DNA from: Deinococcus radiophilus
Lineage (GTDB): Bacteria; Deinococcota; Deinococci; Deinococcales; Deinococcaceae
Direction of reading: 5' to 3'
Length of the DNA stretch: 64,000 bases
NCBI RefSeq assembly: GCF_020889625.1
Contig: NZ_CP086380.1
Coordinates: forward strand, 1,011,001-1,075,000
The notes below the pieces were generated by a model. That model did no database searches. It was given only the letters and a program-made list of their open reading frames with translations, and was not told where the DNA came from. Position 1 is the first letter of the stretch; each line of letters begins with the position of its first letter. The translations under genes were made by a program, and so were the position numbers. Shown here piece after piece: positions 31,979 to 40,037 of this stretch.

Positions 31979-31984
31979 TACACT
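31979..31984 (+). promoter_or_regulatory. -10 box of the cysS leader
   Basis: TACACT ends six bases before the ATG of a nine-codon leader ORF, so the transcript can start at that ATG. Confidence 0.5.
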
Positions 31985-31990
31985 ACCCGT

Positions 31991-32017
31991 ATGACTGCCA
32001 CCTGTTGCCCCCAGTAA
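31991..32017 (+). CDS. cysS leader peptide MTATCCPQ
   Basis: A nine-codon frame (ATG ACT GCC ACC TGT TGC CCC CAG TAA) with two consecutive cysteine codons, one base upstream of an antiterminator-capable sequence and followed by an intrinsic terminator and cysS. The product of the downstream gene charges tRNA-Cys, so the leader reads out exactly the relevant amino acid. Translation has not been shown; the evidence is the codon content and the RNA architecture. Confidence 0.65.
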   Translation: MTATCCPQ

Positions 32018-32044
32018 GCGGAGCCGCCTGATTGGCTGACCCGC
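32018..32044 (+). promoter_or_regulatory. putative antiterminator of the cysS leader
   Basis: GCGG-AGCC (32018-32025) can pair with GGCT (32034-32037) and CCGC (32041-32044) across a three-base bulge. The right arm takes bases needed for the left side of the terminator stem, so the two folds exclude each other. A ribosome resting at the leader stop would cover the left arm; one stalled at the Cys codons would not. Confidence 0.5.
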
Positions 32045-32086
32045 GCCTTTTTCCATGACCGGAAGACAGGCGCGGGTCTTTCTTTT
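32038..32086 (+). terminator. attenuator terminator before cysS
   Basis: GACCCGCGCC (32038-32047) and GGCGCGGGTC (32069-32078) make a perfect ten-base-pair stem followed by TTTCTTTT. It lies 50 bases before the cysS ATG and after the leader peptide. Confidence 0.85.
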
Positions 32087-32136
32087 GAAATCAATACACC
32101 GCCCTGTCAACTTCCCTACCGCCCACAAGGAGCACC

Positions 32137-33633
32137 ATGACCCAGCCGGAAAAGACCAGCCCAGCCCGCATCCCTGACCCCGACATTTTCCTGTACGACA
32201 CCTTGCAGCGTCAAAAAGTCCGCTTTGAACCTACGTCGCCGGGCCGGGTAGGCTTTTATCTGTGTGGGCCGACGGTCTACAGTGACGCGCACCTGGGCCA
32301 CGCCAAGGCCAACGTCGCCTTCGACGTGGTGCGGCGAACCTTCGAGCACTTCGGGTATAGCGTGCGCTTCGTCAGCAACATCACGGATGTAGGTCACCTC
32401 CAGAACGACTCGGACGACGGCGAGGACAAGTTGCTGGCCCGCGCCCGGCTGGAGCAACTCGAACCGATGGAAGTGGCCGACAAGTACTTCTGGTCGTTCT
32501 CGGACGATATGCGGGCGCTGAATGTCAAGCGTCCCAGCATCAACCCCCGCGCCACTGGGCACGTGCCAGAGCAGATCGCGCTGATTGAGGAACTGATCGC
32601 ACGCGGTCACGCCTACGAATCGGCGGGCAGCGTATATTTCGACGTTCGTTCCTGGCCAGAGTATGGCAAGCTGTCGGGCCGCCGTCTGGACGAGCAGGCC
32701 GAAGGGACCCGCGAAGCCGTGCGGGAGGAAAAGCGCGATCCGCGTGATTTTGCCCTCTGGAAACGGGCCGAAAGTGGCCACATCATGCGCTGGGACTCGC
32801 CGTGGGGCACAGGTTTTCCTGGCTGGCACATCGAATGCTCGGCCATGAGCCTCAAATATCTGGGCGAAGGCTTCGACATTCACGGGGGCGGTTTGGACCT
32901 GCAATTCCCCCACCACGAGGCGGAAATCGCCCAGGCCGAAGCGGCGGGCCACCCTTTTGCCCGTTACTGGATGCACAACAACATGCTGACCATCGGCGGC
33001 GAGAAAATGTCCAAATCCAAGGGCAACTTTACGACGATTGCCGATATCTTGAAGCGGCATGACCCGGCGGTGGTGCGCTTCTTACTGATCAGCAGTCACT
33101 ACCGCTCGGTCACGGAGATGAACGAAGAGGCCTTTGCGGCAGCGGCCAGCGGCTATGCGCGGCTGACTGGCACATTGCAGGCCATTGAACGGGCCCTAGA
33201 AGAAGCCCCTGCTGGCGCAGCGGACCGTCAGGATGAAGGTCTGGTGGCCAAGATTCGGACCCATGTCCAGGCCTTTGAAGACGCCATGCGCGACGACTTC
33301 AATACCCCCAAGGCCGTCGCAGAACTTTTCGGCCTAAGCAGCTTGATGAACACAGCGCTGAACAGTGGAACCGTGGCCACTGCTGCTCTGGAAGAAGGCC
33401 GCCGGGCCTTTACAGAGCTGGGAGGCGAAGTCCTGGGACTGTTCACTCAAAGTGAAACGCCGAATGAAGACAGCGCAATGCTCGTGGAAACACTTATGGA
33501 ACTGGTTCTACAGGCCCGTCAAAGTTACCGTTTGAATAAACAATACGCTGACGCCGACCGCCTCCGCGATACGCTGAGCAGCGCGGGAATCAGTATCGAA
33601 GATACCAAAGAAGGTGTGCGCTGGAAGCGGTAA
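32137..33633 (+). CDS. cysS: cysteine--tRNA ligase
   Basis: A 498-residue class I aminoacyl-tRNA synthetase that charges tRNA-Cys. The HIGH-type motif is H52-L-G-H55, preceded by the zinc-site [20 protein letters not shown] and [10 protein letters not shown] supply the other zinc ligands; KMSKS is at residues 290-294. The DALR-type C-terminal domain ends in [27 protein letters not shown] lies six bases before the ATG. Expression is probably controlled by the upstream Cys-codon attenuator. Confidence 0.98.
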   Translation: MTQPEKTSPARIPDPDIFLYDTLQRQKVRFEPTSPGRVGFYLCGPTVYSDAHLGHAKANVAFDVVRRTFEHFGYSVRFVSNITDVGHLQNDSDDGEDKLLARARLEQLEPMEVADKYFWSFSDDMRALNVKRPSINPRATGHVPEQIALIEELIARGHAYESAGSVYFDVRSWPEYGKLSGRRLDEQAEGTREAVREEKRDPRDFALWKRAESGHIMRWDSPWGTGFPGWHIECSAMSLKYLGEGFDIHGGGLDLQFPHHEAEIAQAEAAGHPFARYWMHNNMLTIGGEKMSKSKGNFTTIADILKRHDPAVVRFLLISSHYRSVTEMNEEAFAAAASGYARLTGTLQAIERALEEAPAGAADRQDEGLVAKIRTHVQAFEDAMRDDFNTPKAVAELFGLSSLMNTALNSGTVATAALEEGRRAFTELGGEVLGLFTQSETPNEDSAMLVETLMELVLQARQSYRLNKQYADADRLRDTLSSAGISIEDTKEGVRWKR

Positions 33634-33706
33634 TTTCTACAGGCGGAAGTCTCTGAGAAGTGCGGTTATCAAACCTTAATGATGTATGGCCGTCTATAGT
33701 TGTTAG

Positions 33707-33813
33707 ATCTCTGTAACCTGGCTTCGATATTCTGGCTTTGAGCGGTGAAGCCACCCTCATTCTTACCTCCAAGGCCGCGCACCTTCCCCCCCTGAGCGCG
33801 GTCTTGTTTTTTT
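33707..33813 (+). ncRNA. candidate small RNA between cysS and the YcjF-like gene
   Basis: A -10-like TATAGT (33695-33700) would start RNA near 33707. It would contain a hairpin with the perfect stem TGGCTTC/GAAGCCA (33719-33725, 33747-33753) and end at a strong terminator (CCGCGC/GCGCGG at 33775-33801 plus an 11-base T-rich run). No -35 match is evident. It could also be the long 3' end of the cysS message. Confidence 0.35.
33775..33813 (+). terminator. terminator downstream of cysS
   Basis: CCGCGC and GCGCGG pair over a 15-base loop and are followed by TCTTG and seven or more T. Confidence 0.8.
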
Positions 33814-33916
33814 GTCTCCACCCTCCGCAACTGGGCCTCCTGCCGGGTCAGTGCCGCGTAACAAACGCAAAGGAAGAGTCAATCCCCATCTTCTGAGGGC
33901 GGCGCAGGCCAGTTGC

Positions 33917-33922
33917 TACACT
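33917..33922 (+). promoter_or_regulatory. -10 box of the YcjF-like gene
   Basis: TACACT ends seven bases before ATG 33930. Confidence 0.55.
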
Positions 33923-33929
33923 GCAACGC

Positions 33930-34538
33930 ATGTTGCCGCCAATTGTCAGTCAGATTATGGACAACTTCAACTTCGATGTTGACCCCACACTCAGCCGTGA
34001 GGAGAACGCCGAAGAAGTGATCAAAAGTGCCGCGCTGCTCTCAGGCGCCGTGTCCATTGAGCCACTGCCCTTTGCCGATATGCTGATCCTGACTCCTTTG
34101 CAGGCCAAGATGGTGCTGCACATCGGGAAGATTTACGGCTTTGACATCACCCCGGAGCGCTCCAGTGAGATTGCCCGTGAACTGGGGGTCACGGTGGCTT
34201 ACGGCATGGCCGCCCGGCAGTTTATGCGGGGAATGGCCAAAATCGCACTGCCAGTGGTGGGCGGCGTAGTCACGGCCCCACTGGTCTACGGCTGGACGTT
34301 CGCCCTGGGCCGCATGGCTCAGACCTACTTTGAGCGCAAGATTGATGGGCTGCCTTTCCAGGCTGAAGAGCGCGCGCAGGTGGTGCAGGAAGCCAAGCAG
34401 CAAAGCCGCCGGGTGCTGCCCAGCAGCCAGGACTTCAGTGAATTGGCCGAGGAACTGCGCCGCCGCGCCCGTGAACGTGAACAGGGCAGTTCATCGGCAC
34501 CCAAGGACATTGATCAGTCCCAGGACCGCCAGCACTAA
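33930..34538 (+). CDS. YcjF/DUF697-like protein
   Basis: A 202-residue protein with features of the DUF697 group: [29 protein letters not shown], then [17 protein letters not shown] and a hydrophobic pair of helices ([27 protein letters not shown]). The C-terminus is charged and probably helical ([16 protein letters not shown]). DUF697 domains often accompany GTPases and are of unknown biochemical role. The -10 box seven bases before ATG 33930 supports that start. Confidence 0.75.
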   Translation: MLPPIVSQIMDNFNFDVDPTLSREENAEEVIKSAALLSGAVSIEPLPFADMLILTPLQAKMVLHIGKIYGFDITPERSSEIARELGVTVAYGMAARQFMRGMAKIALPVVGGVVTAPLVYGWTFALGRMAQTYFERKIDGLPFQAEERAQVVQEAKQQSRRVLPSSQDFSELAEELRRRAREREQGSSSAPKDIDQSQDRQH

Positions 34539-34570
34539 GACTCAACCTTCCTCTATTTGGATCTCCGAAG

Positions 34571-34607
34571 AAAGAGCGCCCTGGGTTTCAGCTCAGGGCG
34601 CTCTTTC
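34571..34607. terminator. bidirectional terminator
   Basis: AAAGAGCGCCCTG and CAGGGCGCTCTTT form a 13-base-pair perfect stem. It serves the YcjF-like gene on plus and pfkA on minus. Confidence 0.9.
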
Positions 34608-34742
34608 TTGGTCGGAAGTACTGCTGGTGAGGCGTACATACTGGCGCGAAACTGTCATGGAGACTGAGCGTCTTTCTCCAGACAGGTCGAAGGGGGTAGG
34701 GCCATGTACCCACTTCCCTATTCACCAGACAGGAAACCTAGA

Positions 34743-35783
34743 TCAGATACTCAGCAGTTTAGCGGTGTCGTACTGAGTGTCGGTGACATCCTTGCGGCGG
34801 GTCCAGGTGTGCTCAAGGGGCACGAAGTTCAGCATATGGCCCACTTCCCCCACCATGACGTCACTGCGACCAGCCATCAGCGCCTCGGTGGCCGCGCGGC
34901 CCAGGACTGAGGCCAGCACCCGGTCACGGGCCACTGGGCTGCCCCCGCGCTGGATATGCCCCAGAATACTGACACGCGTCTCCTCACCGATTCGCTCGTT
35001 AATGGCCGACGCTGCACCTTCAGCGCCACCCGGAAAGCCCTCCGCCACAATGATGATGGAGCTGGTTTTGCCACGCTTGATACTGCGCTGCACTTCATCG
35101 GCCACCGCTTCCAGATCAGCTGGGCGCTCAGGCACCAGCACTTCCTCAGCGCCTCCGGCCAGCGCCACCTCTACCGCGATATGACCGGCATGACGGCCCA
35201 TCACTTCGATCACGAAGATGCGTTCGTGGCTGGCCCCAGTGTCACGCAGCCTATCCACCGCGTCCAGTGCGGTCTGCACTGCCGTGTGGTACCCAATGGT
35301 ATAATCCGTGCCGTACAGGTCGTTGTCGATGGTGCCGGGAACCCCTATCACCCGAATGCCGTACTCCTGCGCCAGGAGATGAGCCCCCTGGAACGAGCCG
35401 TCACCACCGATAACCACGAGGCCGTCCACCTCCCAGTGTCGGAGATGCTCCGCCCCCTGTGCGCGTCCCTCTGGGGTCATCCACGCCTGACTGCGGGCCG
35501 TCAACAGCCGGGTTCCACCCCGTTGAATGATGTTGGCGACATCCCGTGGCCCGATCAGGCCCATTTCTCCGTCATGCAAGCCATTGAAACCCCGGCGAAT
35601 GCCGACCGTTTCCAGGCCATGAAAGGCGGCAGTCCGTACCACGGCGCGCACCGCCGCATTCATGCCAGGCGCGTCTCCCCCACTGGTCAGCACCCCGATG
35701 CGCCGGAGCCCAGCCACGTTCTCCACCTGCAGATTCTTGGCCTGCCGCTCGCCGGATAGATCTAGGTCATTTGGCGTGGTCAT
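34743..35783 (-). CDS. pfkA: ATP-dependent 6-phosphofructokinase
   Basis: A 346-residue glycolytic enzyme that phosphorylates fructose 6-phosphate. [22 protein letters not shown] is the N-terminal signature (in part), G126-G-D-G129 with Gly after Asp marks ATP rather than pyrophosphate use, and [18 protein letters not shown] holds the catalytic Asp region. [10 protein letters not shown] and [17 protein letters not shown] are present. It is the last gene of an apparent four-gene minus-strand unit, 36 bp after rsmI. About 25 residues precede the usual start. Confidence 0.95.
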   Translation of the reverse strand: MTTPNDLDLSGERQAKNLQVENVAGLRRIGVLTSGGDAPGMNAAVRAVVRTAAFHGLETVGIRRGFNGLHDGEMGLIGPRDVANIIQRGGTRLLTARSQAWMTPEGRAQGAEHLRHWEVDGLVVIGGDGSFQGAHLLAQEYGIRVIGVPGTIDNDLYGTDYTIGYHTAVQTALDAVDRLRDTGASHERIFVIEVMGRHAGHIAVEVALAGGAEEVLVPERPADLEAVADEVQRSIKRGKTSSIIIVAEGFPGGAEGAASAINERIGEETRVSILGHIQRGGSPVARDRVLASVLGRAATEALMAGRSDVMVGEVGHMLNFVPLEHTWTRRKDVTDTQYDTAKLLSI

Positions 35784-35819
35784 GCCTGACAGCTTACGTG
35801 ATGAACTGCTGGGGCAGCG

Positions 35820-36677
35820 TCAGGATTCACGCAGGCGCAGGGCCAGGGCGTAAGCATCGTTCTTACTCAGGCCCCGCTCCATCAGGGCAGCACGCAGGTC
35901 ACGGGTACTCAGGCCCTGTCCGGCCAATTCCGCAGCCAAAGTCTCCGGGTCAGGCCCAGCGCTGGCCTGCTCGGCACGGTCTGCCCCCGCCACCACCACC
36001 ACGATTTCACCACGGACACCTTCTGCGAAGTGGGCTGCCAGGTCCTGCAAGCTGCCCCGGCGGGTTTCCTCGTAGCGCTTGGTCAGTTCGCGGGTTACGC
36101 TGGCCTGGCGGTCTGGGGAACAGGCCTGGGCCAGATCACTCAGGGTGGCCCCCAGGCGGTGGGGGCTTTCGTACAGCACACTTGTTTCGGTGCGGACCGC
36201 AATGGCTTCCAGGCGTTCGCGGCGCTCGCGGCCCGAGCGCGGCAGAAACCCTTCGAAGGTAAAACGGGCGGTCGGCAGGCCTGAAAGCACCAGCGCTGGG
36301 ACAAAAGCTGTCGCTCCCGGCAGGACTTCAACAGCCAGCCCACGTTCCAGGGCAGCCTGGAGCAGTTCAGCTCCCGGATCGGAGATTCCAGGTGTGCCTG
36401 CATCGCTCACATAGGCCAGGCGTGGATACTGCTCCAGCACCTGCGGCGCACGGTACATGGTGTGGGCATCCAACCGCACCAGGGGCCGCTTGAGGCCCAG
36501 ATGTTGCAGCAGTACCCCAGTGCGGCGAGTGTCCTCACAGGCGACAGCATCGGCGTTGCGAAGTACCTCAACCGCCCGGTAGGTTATGTCACCCAGGTTA
36601 CCCACTGGGGTCGGCACCAGCCACAGTTGCCCAGCTTCTGGCCCGTTCTGTTCCGAATCAGCCACCTTGCTTGCCAC
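35820..36677 (-). CDS. rsmI: 16S rRNA (cytidine(1402)-2'-O)-methyltransferase
   Basis: A 285-residue tetrapyrrole-methylase-fold enzyme that methylates the ribose of C1402 in the decoding centre. Family motifs: LVPTPVGNLGDITYRA, ACEDTRRTGVLLQH, AYVSDAGTPGISDPG, VEVLPGATAFVPALVLSGLP and LYESPHRL. It starts with GTG and overlaps the preceding small gene by 20 bases, so translation is coupled. The C-terminal helix region LSTRDLRAALMERGLSKNDAYALAL is the usual HTH-like tail. Confidence 0.96.
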   Translation of the reverse strand: MASKVADSEQNGPEAGQLWLVPTPVGNLGDITYRAVEVLRNADAVACEDTRRTGVLLQHLGLKRPLVRLDAHTMYRAPQVLEQYPRLAYVSDAGTPGISDPGAELLQAALERGLAVEVLPGATAFVPALVLSGLPTARFTFEGFLPRSGRERRERLEAIAVRTETSVLYESPHRLGATLSDLAQACSPDRQASVTRELTKRYEETRRGSLQDLAAHFAEGVRGEIVVVVAGADRAEQASAGPDPETLAAELAGQGLSTRDLRAALMERGLSKNDAYALALRLRES

Positions 36678-36888
36678 CCTCCCGCCACTTTGTGGTCCGG
36701 CGGAAGGTCATGCCAGACAGTGGCCCTAGGGAGACCCGCACACGCCGTCCCTGCCGCAACCAGTGCAGCAAGGTAGCCAGCAACAGCTCCGGCTCACCGA
36801 CCGTCACCGTGACTTGCGTACCCTCGGGCAGCTCGGCGTCCTGCAACTCGACTTTGCCATTCTTGACGACTCCCCGGTAAGCCCTCAT
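36658..36888 (-). CDS. small DUF104-like protein
   Basis: A 76-residue protein whose first half (MRAYRGVVKNGKVELQDAEL, then PEGTQVTVTV) is the pattern of DUF104/AF2212-type small beta proteins, often annotated as antitoxins. The second half is basic (LRQGRRVRVSLG, FRRTTKWREGGKQ), unlike a plain DUF104 protein. It overlaps the upstream gene by ATGA and runs 20 bases into rsmI. No toxin partner is adjacent, so a toxin-antitoxin role is not supported; a ribosome-related small protein is possible. Confidence 0.6.
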   Translation of the reverse strand: MRAYRGVVKNGKVELQDAELPEGTQVTVTVGEPELLLATLLHWLRQGRRVRVSLGPLSGMTFRRTTKWREGGKQGG

Positions 36889-37487
36889 ACGTTTCCTCCT
36901 GACTGCTGTTCCTGATCCGTCTGTGGCTGAGTGGTGTTTAGCAGCACAGACTGATCACCCATCCCCTGAGCTGAGCCCACCTGTACAACCTGCTGGGGCT
37001 GCGCCGCTGGCCGCTGTGCCACCTCTTCACGGTGGGCGGCCTGCAACTCACGCACCGGAGGCCGCGCCGGGTCTTCACGCTTGAAGCGCCAGCGATCCGC
37101 AGAAGACAGGGCTTCTTTGAGGGCCATGATCTCGGCGTCCCTGGCTCCGGCCAGTTGCGAATAACGGTCAATCACTTCGGCAGCTTCACGCCTGCGCCCC
37201 CGCTGAAGCAGCATCAGCGCGAGATGCTGGCCGCCCAGATGGTACGCCGCCGCGTCACTGGGACGCTCGGAAACTTGTTGACGGGCCAGGGTCAGCTGAT
37301 CGGCCCGCACCCGCTCCAGCGACACGCGCCAGCGCACGAAAGCCGCGGCCACCACAAAGACCAAGATGGTCCACAGCGCTGCTGCCGCCGTCCCAGCAGC
37401 CAGGCCCAGCGCCTCTCCCAGCCGCACCAAGATCGGAAAGGCGAAAGACAGCAGTACCATAACCGCCAGTAACGCCGCGTAATTCAT
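36885..37487 (-). CDS. membrane protein with helical repeat-like cytoplasmic domain
   Basis: A 200-residue protein with two N-terminal helices (AALLAVMVLLSFAFPILV; AAGTAAAALWTILVFVVAAAF) followed by a helical region resembling tetratricopeptide units (PSDAAAYHLGGQHLALMLLQRGRRREAAEVIDRY, in part) and a Gln/Pro-rich disordered tail. AGGAG four bases before ATG 37487 sets the start; frames upstream are non-coding. It is the first gene of the unit with the DUF104-like protein, rsmI and pfkA. The function is unknown. Confidence 0.7.
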   Translation of the reverse strand: MNYAALLAVMVLLSFAFPILVRLGEALGLAAGTAAAALWTILVFVVAAAFVRWRVSLERVRADQLTLARQQVSERPSDAAAYHLGGQHLALMLLQRGRRREAAEVIDRYSQLAGARDAEIMALKEALSSADRWRFKREDPARPPVRELQAAHREEVAQRPAAQPQQVVQVGSAQGMGDQSVLLNTTQPQTDQEQQSGGNV

Positions 37488-37699
37488 ATCGCTCCTGCGC
37501 AGCAACCTGTGACAGCACAGCGCTCCTGCTTCAGCTGACAGGGGCTTCTCCTGCCCGGTTCTGGTCGCCCCATGGGCCACACACCTTCGCTCACCCCAAT
37601 ACTTTACTGCACACCCCTTTGGCCAAAGCGAACTCCTCAGGTGTTGATCAGGGATCACCGGACCACAGATCATCCCTGAGTCATCCCTGAGACTCCAGC

Positions 37700-38113
37700 T
37701 CACTCCAGGACGTATTTTTCGCCTTCTCGCAGCTGCACGCCACTCAAGTTGTCCCGGCGCAGAATCACGTTGCGGCGCCAGGGCACCCATTCGGTATAGC
37801 CCTCAGCAGAGCGGAGGTAGCCGCGCAGCCCGACTTCCGCTACCCGGACTGGCCCAGCCAGCCAGCCAGCCAGCACCGGGCGCAGTTCGTCCCAAGGGGG
37901 TGGCGGCCCAGTCAGCCGCAGCGAAGGGACCTCGCCGGGCTGGTCAGGGCGAGCATAGGGCTCGGCAGTCAGGCCTGGTAGCGCTCGGACCAGCGCCAAC
38001 GCCTGTGCACGCGGCAGCGGCTGAGCGAAAGTCAGGTGCATATCCAGATCAAAGCCACGTACGCCTTTCTGTGGAGGACTGGGGGGCATGGTTCCCGGCT
38101 GGTCAGCGGTCAT
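37700..38113 (-). CDS. hypothetical protein
   Basis: A 137-residue, Pro/Leu/Arg-rich soluble protein with no signal peptide or membrane segment. The central part (VRALPGLTAEPYARPDQPG, VRVAEVGLRGYLRSAEGYTEW) is plausibly a small alpha/beta domain; I do not recognise it. A TAGCCT box six bases before ATG 38113 and normal codon use support it as real. The 212 bases between its stop and the next gene hold two tandem TCATCCCTGAG copies and a TCAGGGAT hairpin but no gene. Confidence 0.6.
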   Translation of the reverse strand: MTADQPGTMPPSPPQKGVRGFDLDMHLTFAQPLPRAQALALVRALPGLTAEPYARPDQPGEVPSLRLTGPPPPWDELRPVLAGWLAGPVRVAEVGLRGYLRSAEGYTEWVPWRRNVILRRDNLSGVQLREGEKYVLE

Positions 38114-38119
38114 ACGCTT

Positions 38120-38125
38120 AGGCTA
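38120..38125 (-). promoter_or_regulatory. -10 box of the hypothetical gene
   Basis: TAGCCT on the minus strand ends six bases before ATG 38113. Confidence 0.45.
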
Positions 38126-38211
38126 ACAGAGGGGCATTGGCCTGAACCAAGGGGGGCATTTTGTCTGGTGCAACCTTGTTCTGATCCCACAGGCACGGCA
38201 TGATACAGGGC

Positions 38212-38643
38212 ATGTCCGCCACCGAGTTTCCCGCCTCCCTCACCTCTCTGCGGGTTCGCTACGCTGAAACCGATGCGATGGGGGTCGCCCATCACGCCGT
38301 GTATCCAGTGTGGTTCGAGGTGGGCCGCAGTGACCTGATGCGCGCCGCTGGCCTCAGCTACGCCGAGATCGAAAAGCAGGGCTATTATCTGATGCTGACC
38401 GACCTGGGCGTGAACTATCGCCGCGCGGCCCGGTACGAGCAGGAATTGACGCTGCACACCCGCGTGGAGGAAGTGCGCTCACGGACCCTGCGCTTCGGAT
38501 ATGACCTGTTCGGCTCCAGCGGCGACCCCGTAGCGAGTGGTCATACCTCACACATCGTGACTGACCACAATTACCGTCCTCAACGCCTACCAGAACATCT
38601 GCTGGTGGCCCTGCAAGGGCAAGCGGGGGAGGCACAAGCATGA
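38212..38643 (+). CDS. acyl-CoA thioesterase (4-hydroxybenzoyl-CoA thioesterase type hot-dog)
   Basis: A 143-residue single hot-dog protein. The YAETDAMGVAHHAVYPVWFE motif carries the catalytic Asp and the G-x-x-H-x4-Y-x3-E pattern of the 4HBT/YbgC group. It hydrolyses short or aromatic acyl-CoA esters; YbgC relatives act near the Tol-Pal complex, but no tol genes are nearby. The in-frame ATG at 38200 is an alternative start. Its stop overlaps the next gene by ATGA. Confidence 0.9.
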   Translation: MSATEFPASLTSLRVRYAETDAMGVAHHAVYPVWFEVGRSDLMRAAGLSYAEIEKQGYYLMLTDLGVNYRRAARYEQELTLHTRVEEVRSRTLRFGYDLFGSSGDPVASGHTSHIVTDHNYRPQRLPEHLLVALQGQAGEAQA

Positions 38644-39116
38644 GCTGGCTGTCCGAGACCCTGCCGATCAAGCGGGCCAGCCATGTGTATCTGGTCCAAG
38701 GTGATCAGCTGCTGCTGGTGCAGGAAAAAATGGATGATGGCAGCATCTTTTACGGCTTGCCTGGCGGTAAGGCCCGGCCCGGCGAGAGCCTGGCGGCGGC
38801 AGCCGAGCGTCAGGTGCGCCAGGAAACCGGACTGACCATCTCGGAGCTGAACTTCGTCAGTCTGCTGGAAGGCGAAATCCTAGCTGGCACACCACACGCT
38901 TGCTTCGCCAATTTCGGGCGGTTTACGGCTCAGTTCACCGGAGAATTGATGCCCACCGATCCGGAAGTGGTCGGCGTCAGTTGGGTCCCATTGGGACAGG
39001 TGGAGAACCTGATGCGCTACGGCCCGCCGCCAGAGTGCGAGGAGCGATCACCACTGATCTGGCTTCCTACACGTGATTTTGTACGGGGTCAGCCTCGCTC
39101 CTACTACCCGATCTGA
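38640..39116 (+). CDS. Nudix-fold protein with degenerate Nudix box
   Basis: A 158-residue Nudix-fold protein. The box starts well (G43-x5-E49-x7-R57) but reads R-Q-V-R-Q-E-T-G-L where R-E-x-x-E-E is expected, so two of the three metal-binding glutamates are Gln58 and Gln61; only Glu62 remains. The rest of the fold (SHVYLVQGDQLLLVQEK, YGLPGGKARPGES, TDPEVVGVSWVPLGQ) is intact. It may be weakly active, use a shifted metal site, or act as a ligand-binding protein. It overlaps the thioesterase gene, implying a shared role with CoA or nucleotide derivatives. Confidence 0.85.
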   Translation: MSWLSETLPIKRASHVYLVQGDQLLLVQEKMDDGSIFYGLPGGKARPGESLAAAAERQVRQETGLTISELNFVSLLEGEILAGTPHACFANFGRFTAQFTGELMPTDPEVVGVSWVPLGQVENLMRYGPPPECEERSPLIWLPTRDFVRGQPRSYYPI

Positions 39117-39222
39117 GCCACTGGTTCCAGCCACTGGACCGCACCGAGCCAGAACTTTGAAGTCCACTTATAATGTGATGCACCGCAGGTTTGGGGCCTT
39201 GCTTGCTCTCATACTGGAGCCC

Positions 39223-39909
39223 ATGTGGCCATTTGGAAAGAAAACGGCTGATCGCGTTCAAGAAGCGATCAAAGGCAATAAGCAGCTCAGCTCCCTCGGC
39301 CTGAATGTGGCGGAAAAGGGCGGCACGGTGACTTTGACAGGCATGGCTCCTTCACAGGCACATGTCAACCTGGCCCGGATCGTGGCTGAAGGCGTCAACG
39401 GCGTCAAGAGCGTGAATGTCTCGGGCATTCAGGTGAATGCTCCAGCCAAGGCAGCTCAGCCTGCCGATCAGACCAAGGTAGAGAAGGAAACCAAGGAGAT
39501 CGAGGACAGCAGCAAGGTCGCCAAGGAAGTCCTGGGCGCTTTGCGCGGCAACGCCGAGCTGAAAGATGATCCTATTGACGTGCTGCAAAGCGGCAACAGC
39601 GTGATCCTGCGCGGCGTGGTAGACAGTGACCACGAACTGCGTCTGGCTGAGCAGCTCGCCCGTGGCGTGACTGGCGTGGCCGGTGTAGACGTGAGTGGCC
39701 TGAAGGTTCACGAAGGTGCCAAACAACTGGCCAAAGAAAAAGACGACGAAGGCGAAACCGTCTATACCGTCAAAGCTGGTGACTCTCTCAGCGCCATTGC
39801 ACAGCGTTACTACGGCGACATGAGCCAGTACCACAAGATCGCCAAATACAACAACATCGCTGATCCCGACAAGATCGATGTGGGTCAGAAGATCCGCATT
39901 CCTGCCTAA
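39223..39909 (+). CDS. BON-LysM domain protein
   Basis: A 228-residue protein with two BON domains (about residues 8-75 and 95-165: NVAEKGGTVTLTGMAPSQAHVNLA; VLQSGNSVILRGVVDSDHELRLAE, in segments) and a C-terminal LysM (VYTVKAGDSLSAIAQRYYGDMSQYHKIAKYN, in part). It resembles KbpA/YgaU, a cytoplasmic or envelope potassium-binding protein. The short start MWPFGKKTADRV lacks a signal peptide. GGAG three bases before ATG 39223 sets the start, and a longer in-frame extension would overlap the Nudix gene. Confidence 0.9.
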   Translation: MWPFGKKTADRVQEAIKGNKQLSSLGLNVAEKGGTVTLTGMAPSQAHVNLARIVAEGVNGVKSVNVSGIQVNAPAKAAQPADQTKVEKETKEIEDSSKVAKEVLGALRGNAELKDDPIDVLQSGNSVILRGVVDSDHELRLAEQLARGVTGVAGVDVSGLKVHEGAKQLAKEKDDEGETVYTVKAGDSLSAIAQRYYGDMSQYHKIAKYNNIADPDKIDVGQKIRIPA

Positions 39910-39935
39910 GAGCGTAACCCCCCAGAATCTTCGCC

Positions 39936-39967
39936 GCCCCCACCCTGATGTGGGGGCACATTTTTTT
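39936..39967 (+). terminator. terminator of the BON-LysM gene
   Basis: GCCCCCAC and GTGGGGGC pair over a six-base loop, followed by ACA and seven T. Confidence 0.85.
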
Positions 39968-40025
39968 GGCTCTGATTCACAGATTGGCGTCAGGTCTGGT
40001 TCATGCCACTCAGAATCCAGCGTGC

Positions 40026-40031
40026 TACTTT
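40026..40031 (+). promoter_or_regulatory. -10 box of ompH
   Basis: TACTTT ends six bases before ATG 40038. Confidence 0.5.
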
Positions 40032-40037
40032 GCAGGC

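Noticed and set aside
34679..34742. Possible fourth copy of the structured repeat (two CCAGACAGG copies and GGGTA/TACCC)
   Set aside because: Only the first dozen bases resemble the family on the minus strand; the conserved GAG-AAGTAGACAT core is missing.
36658..36888. Toxin-antitoxin system at the DUF104-like gene
   Set aside because: No PIN or other toxin gene is adjacent; the neighbours are a membrane protein and rsmI.
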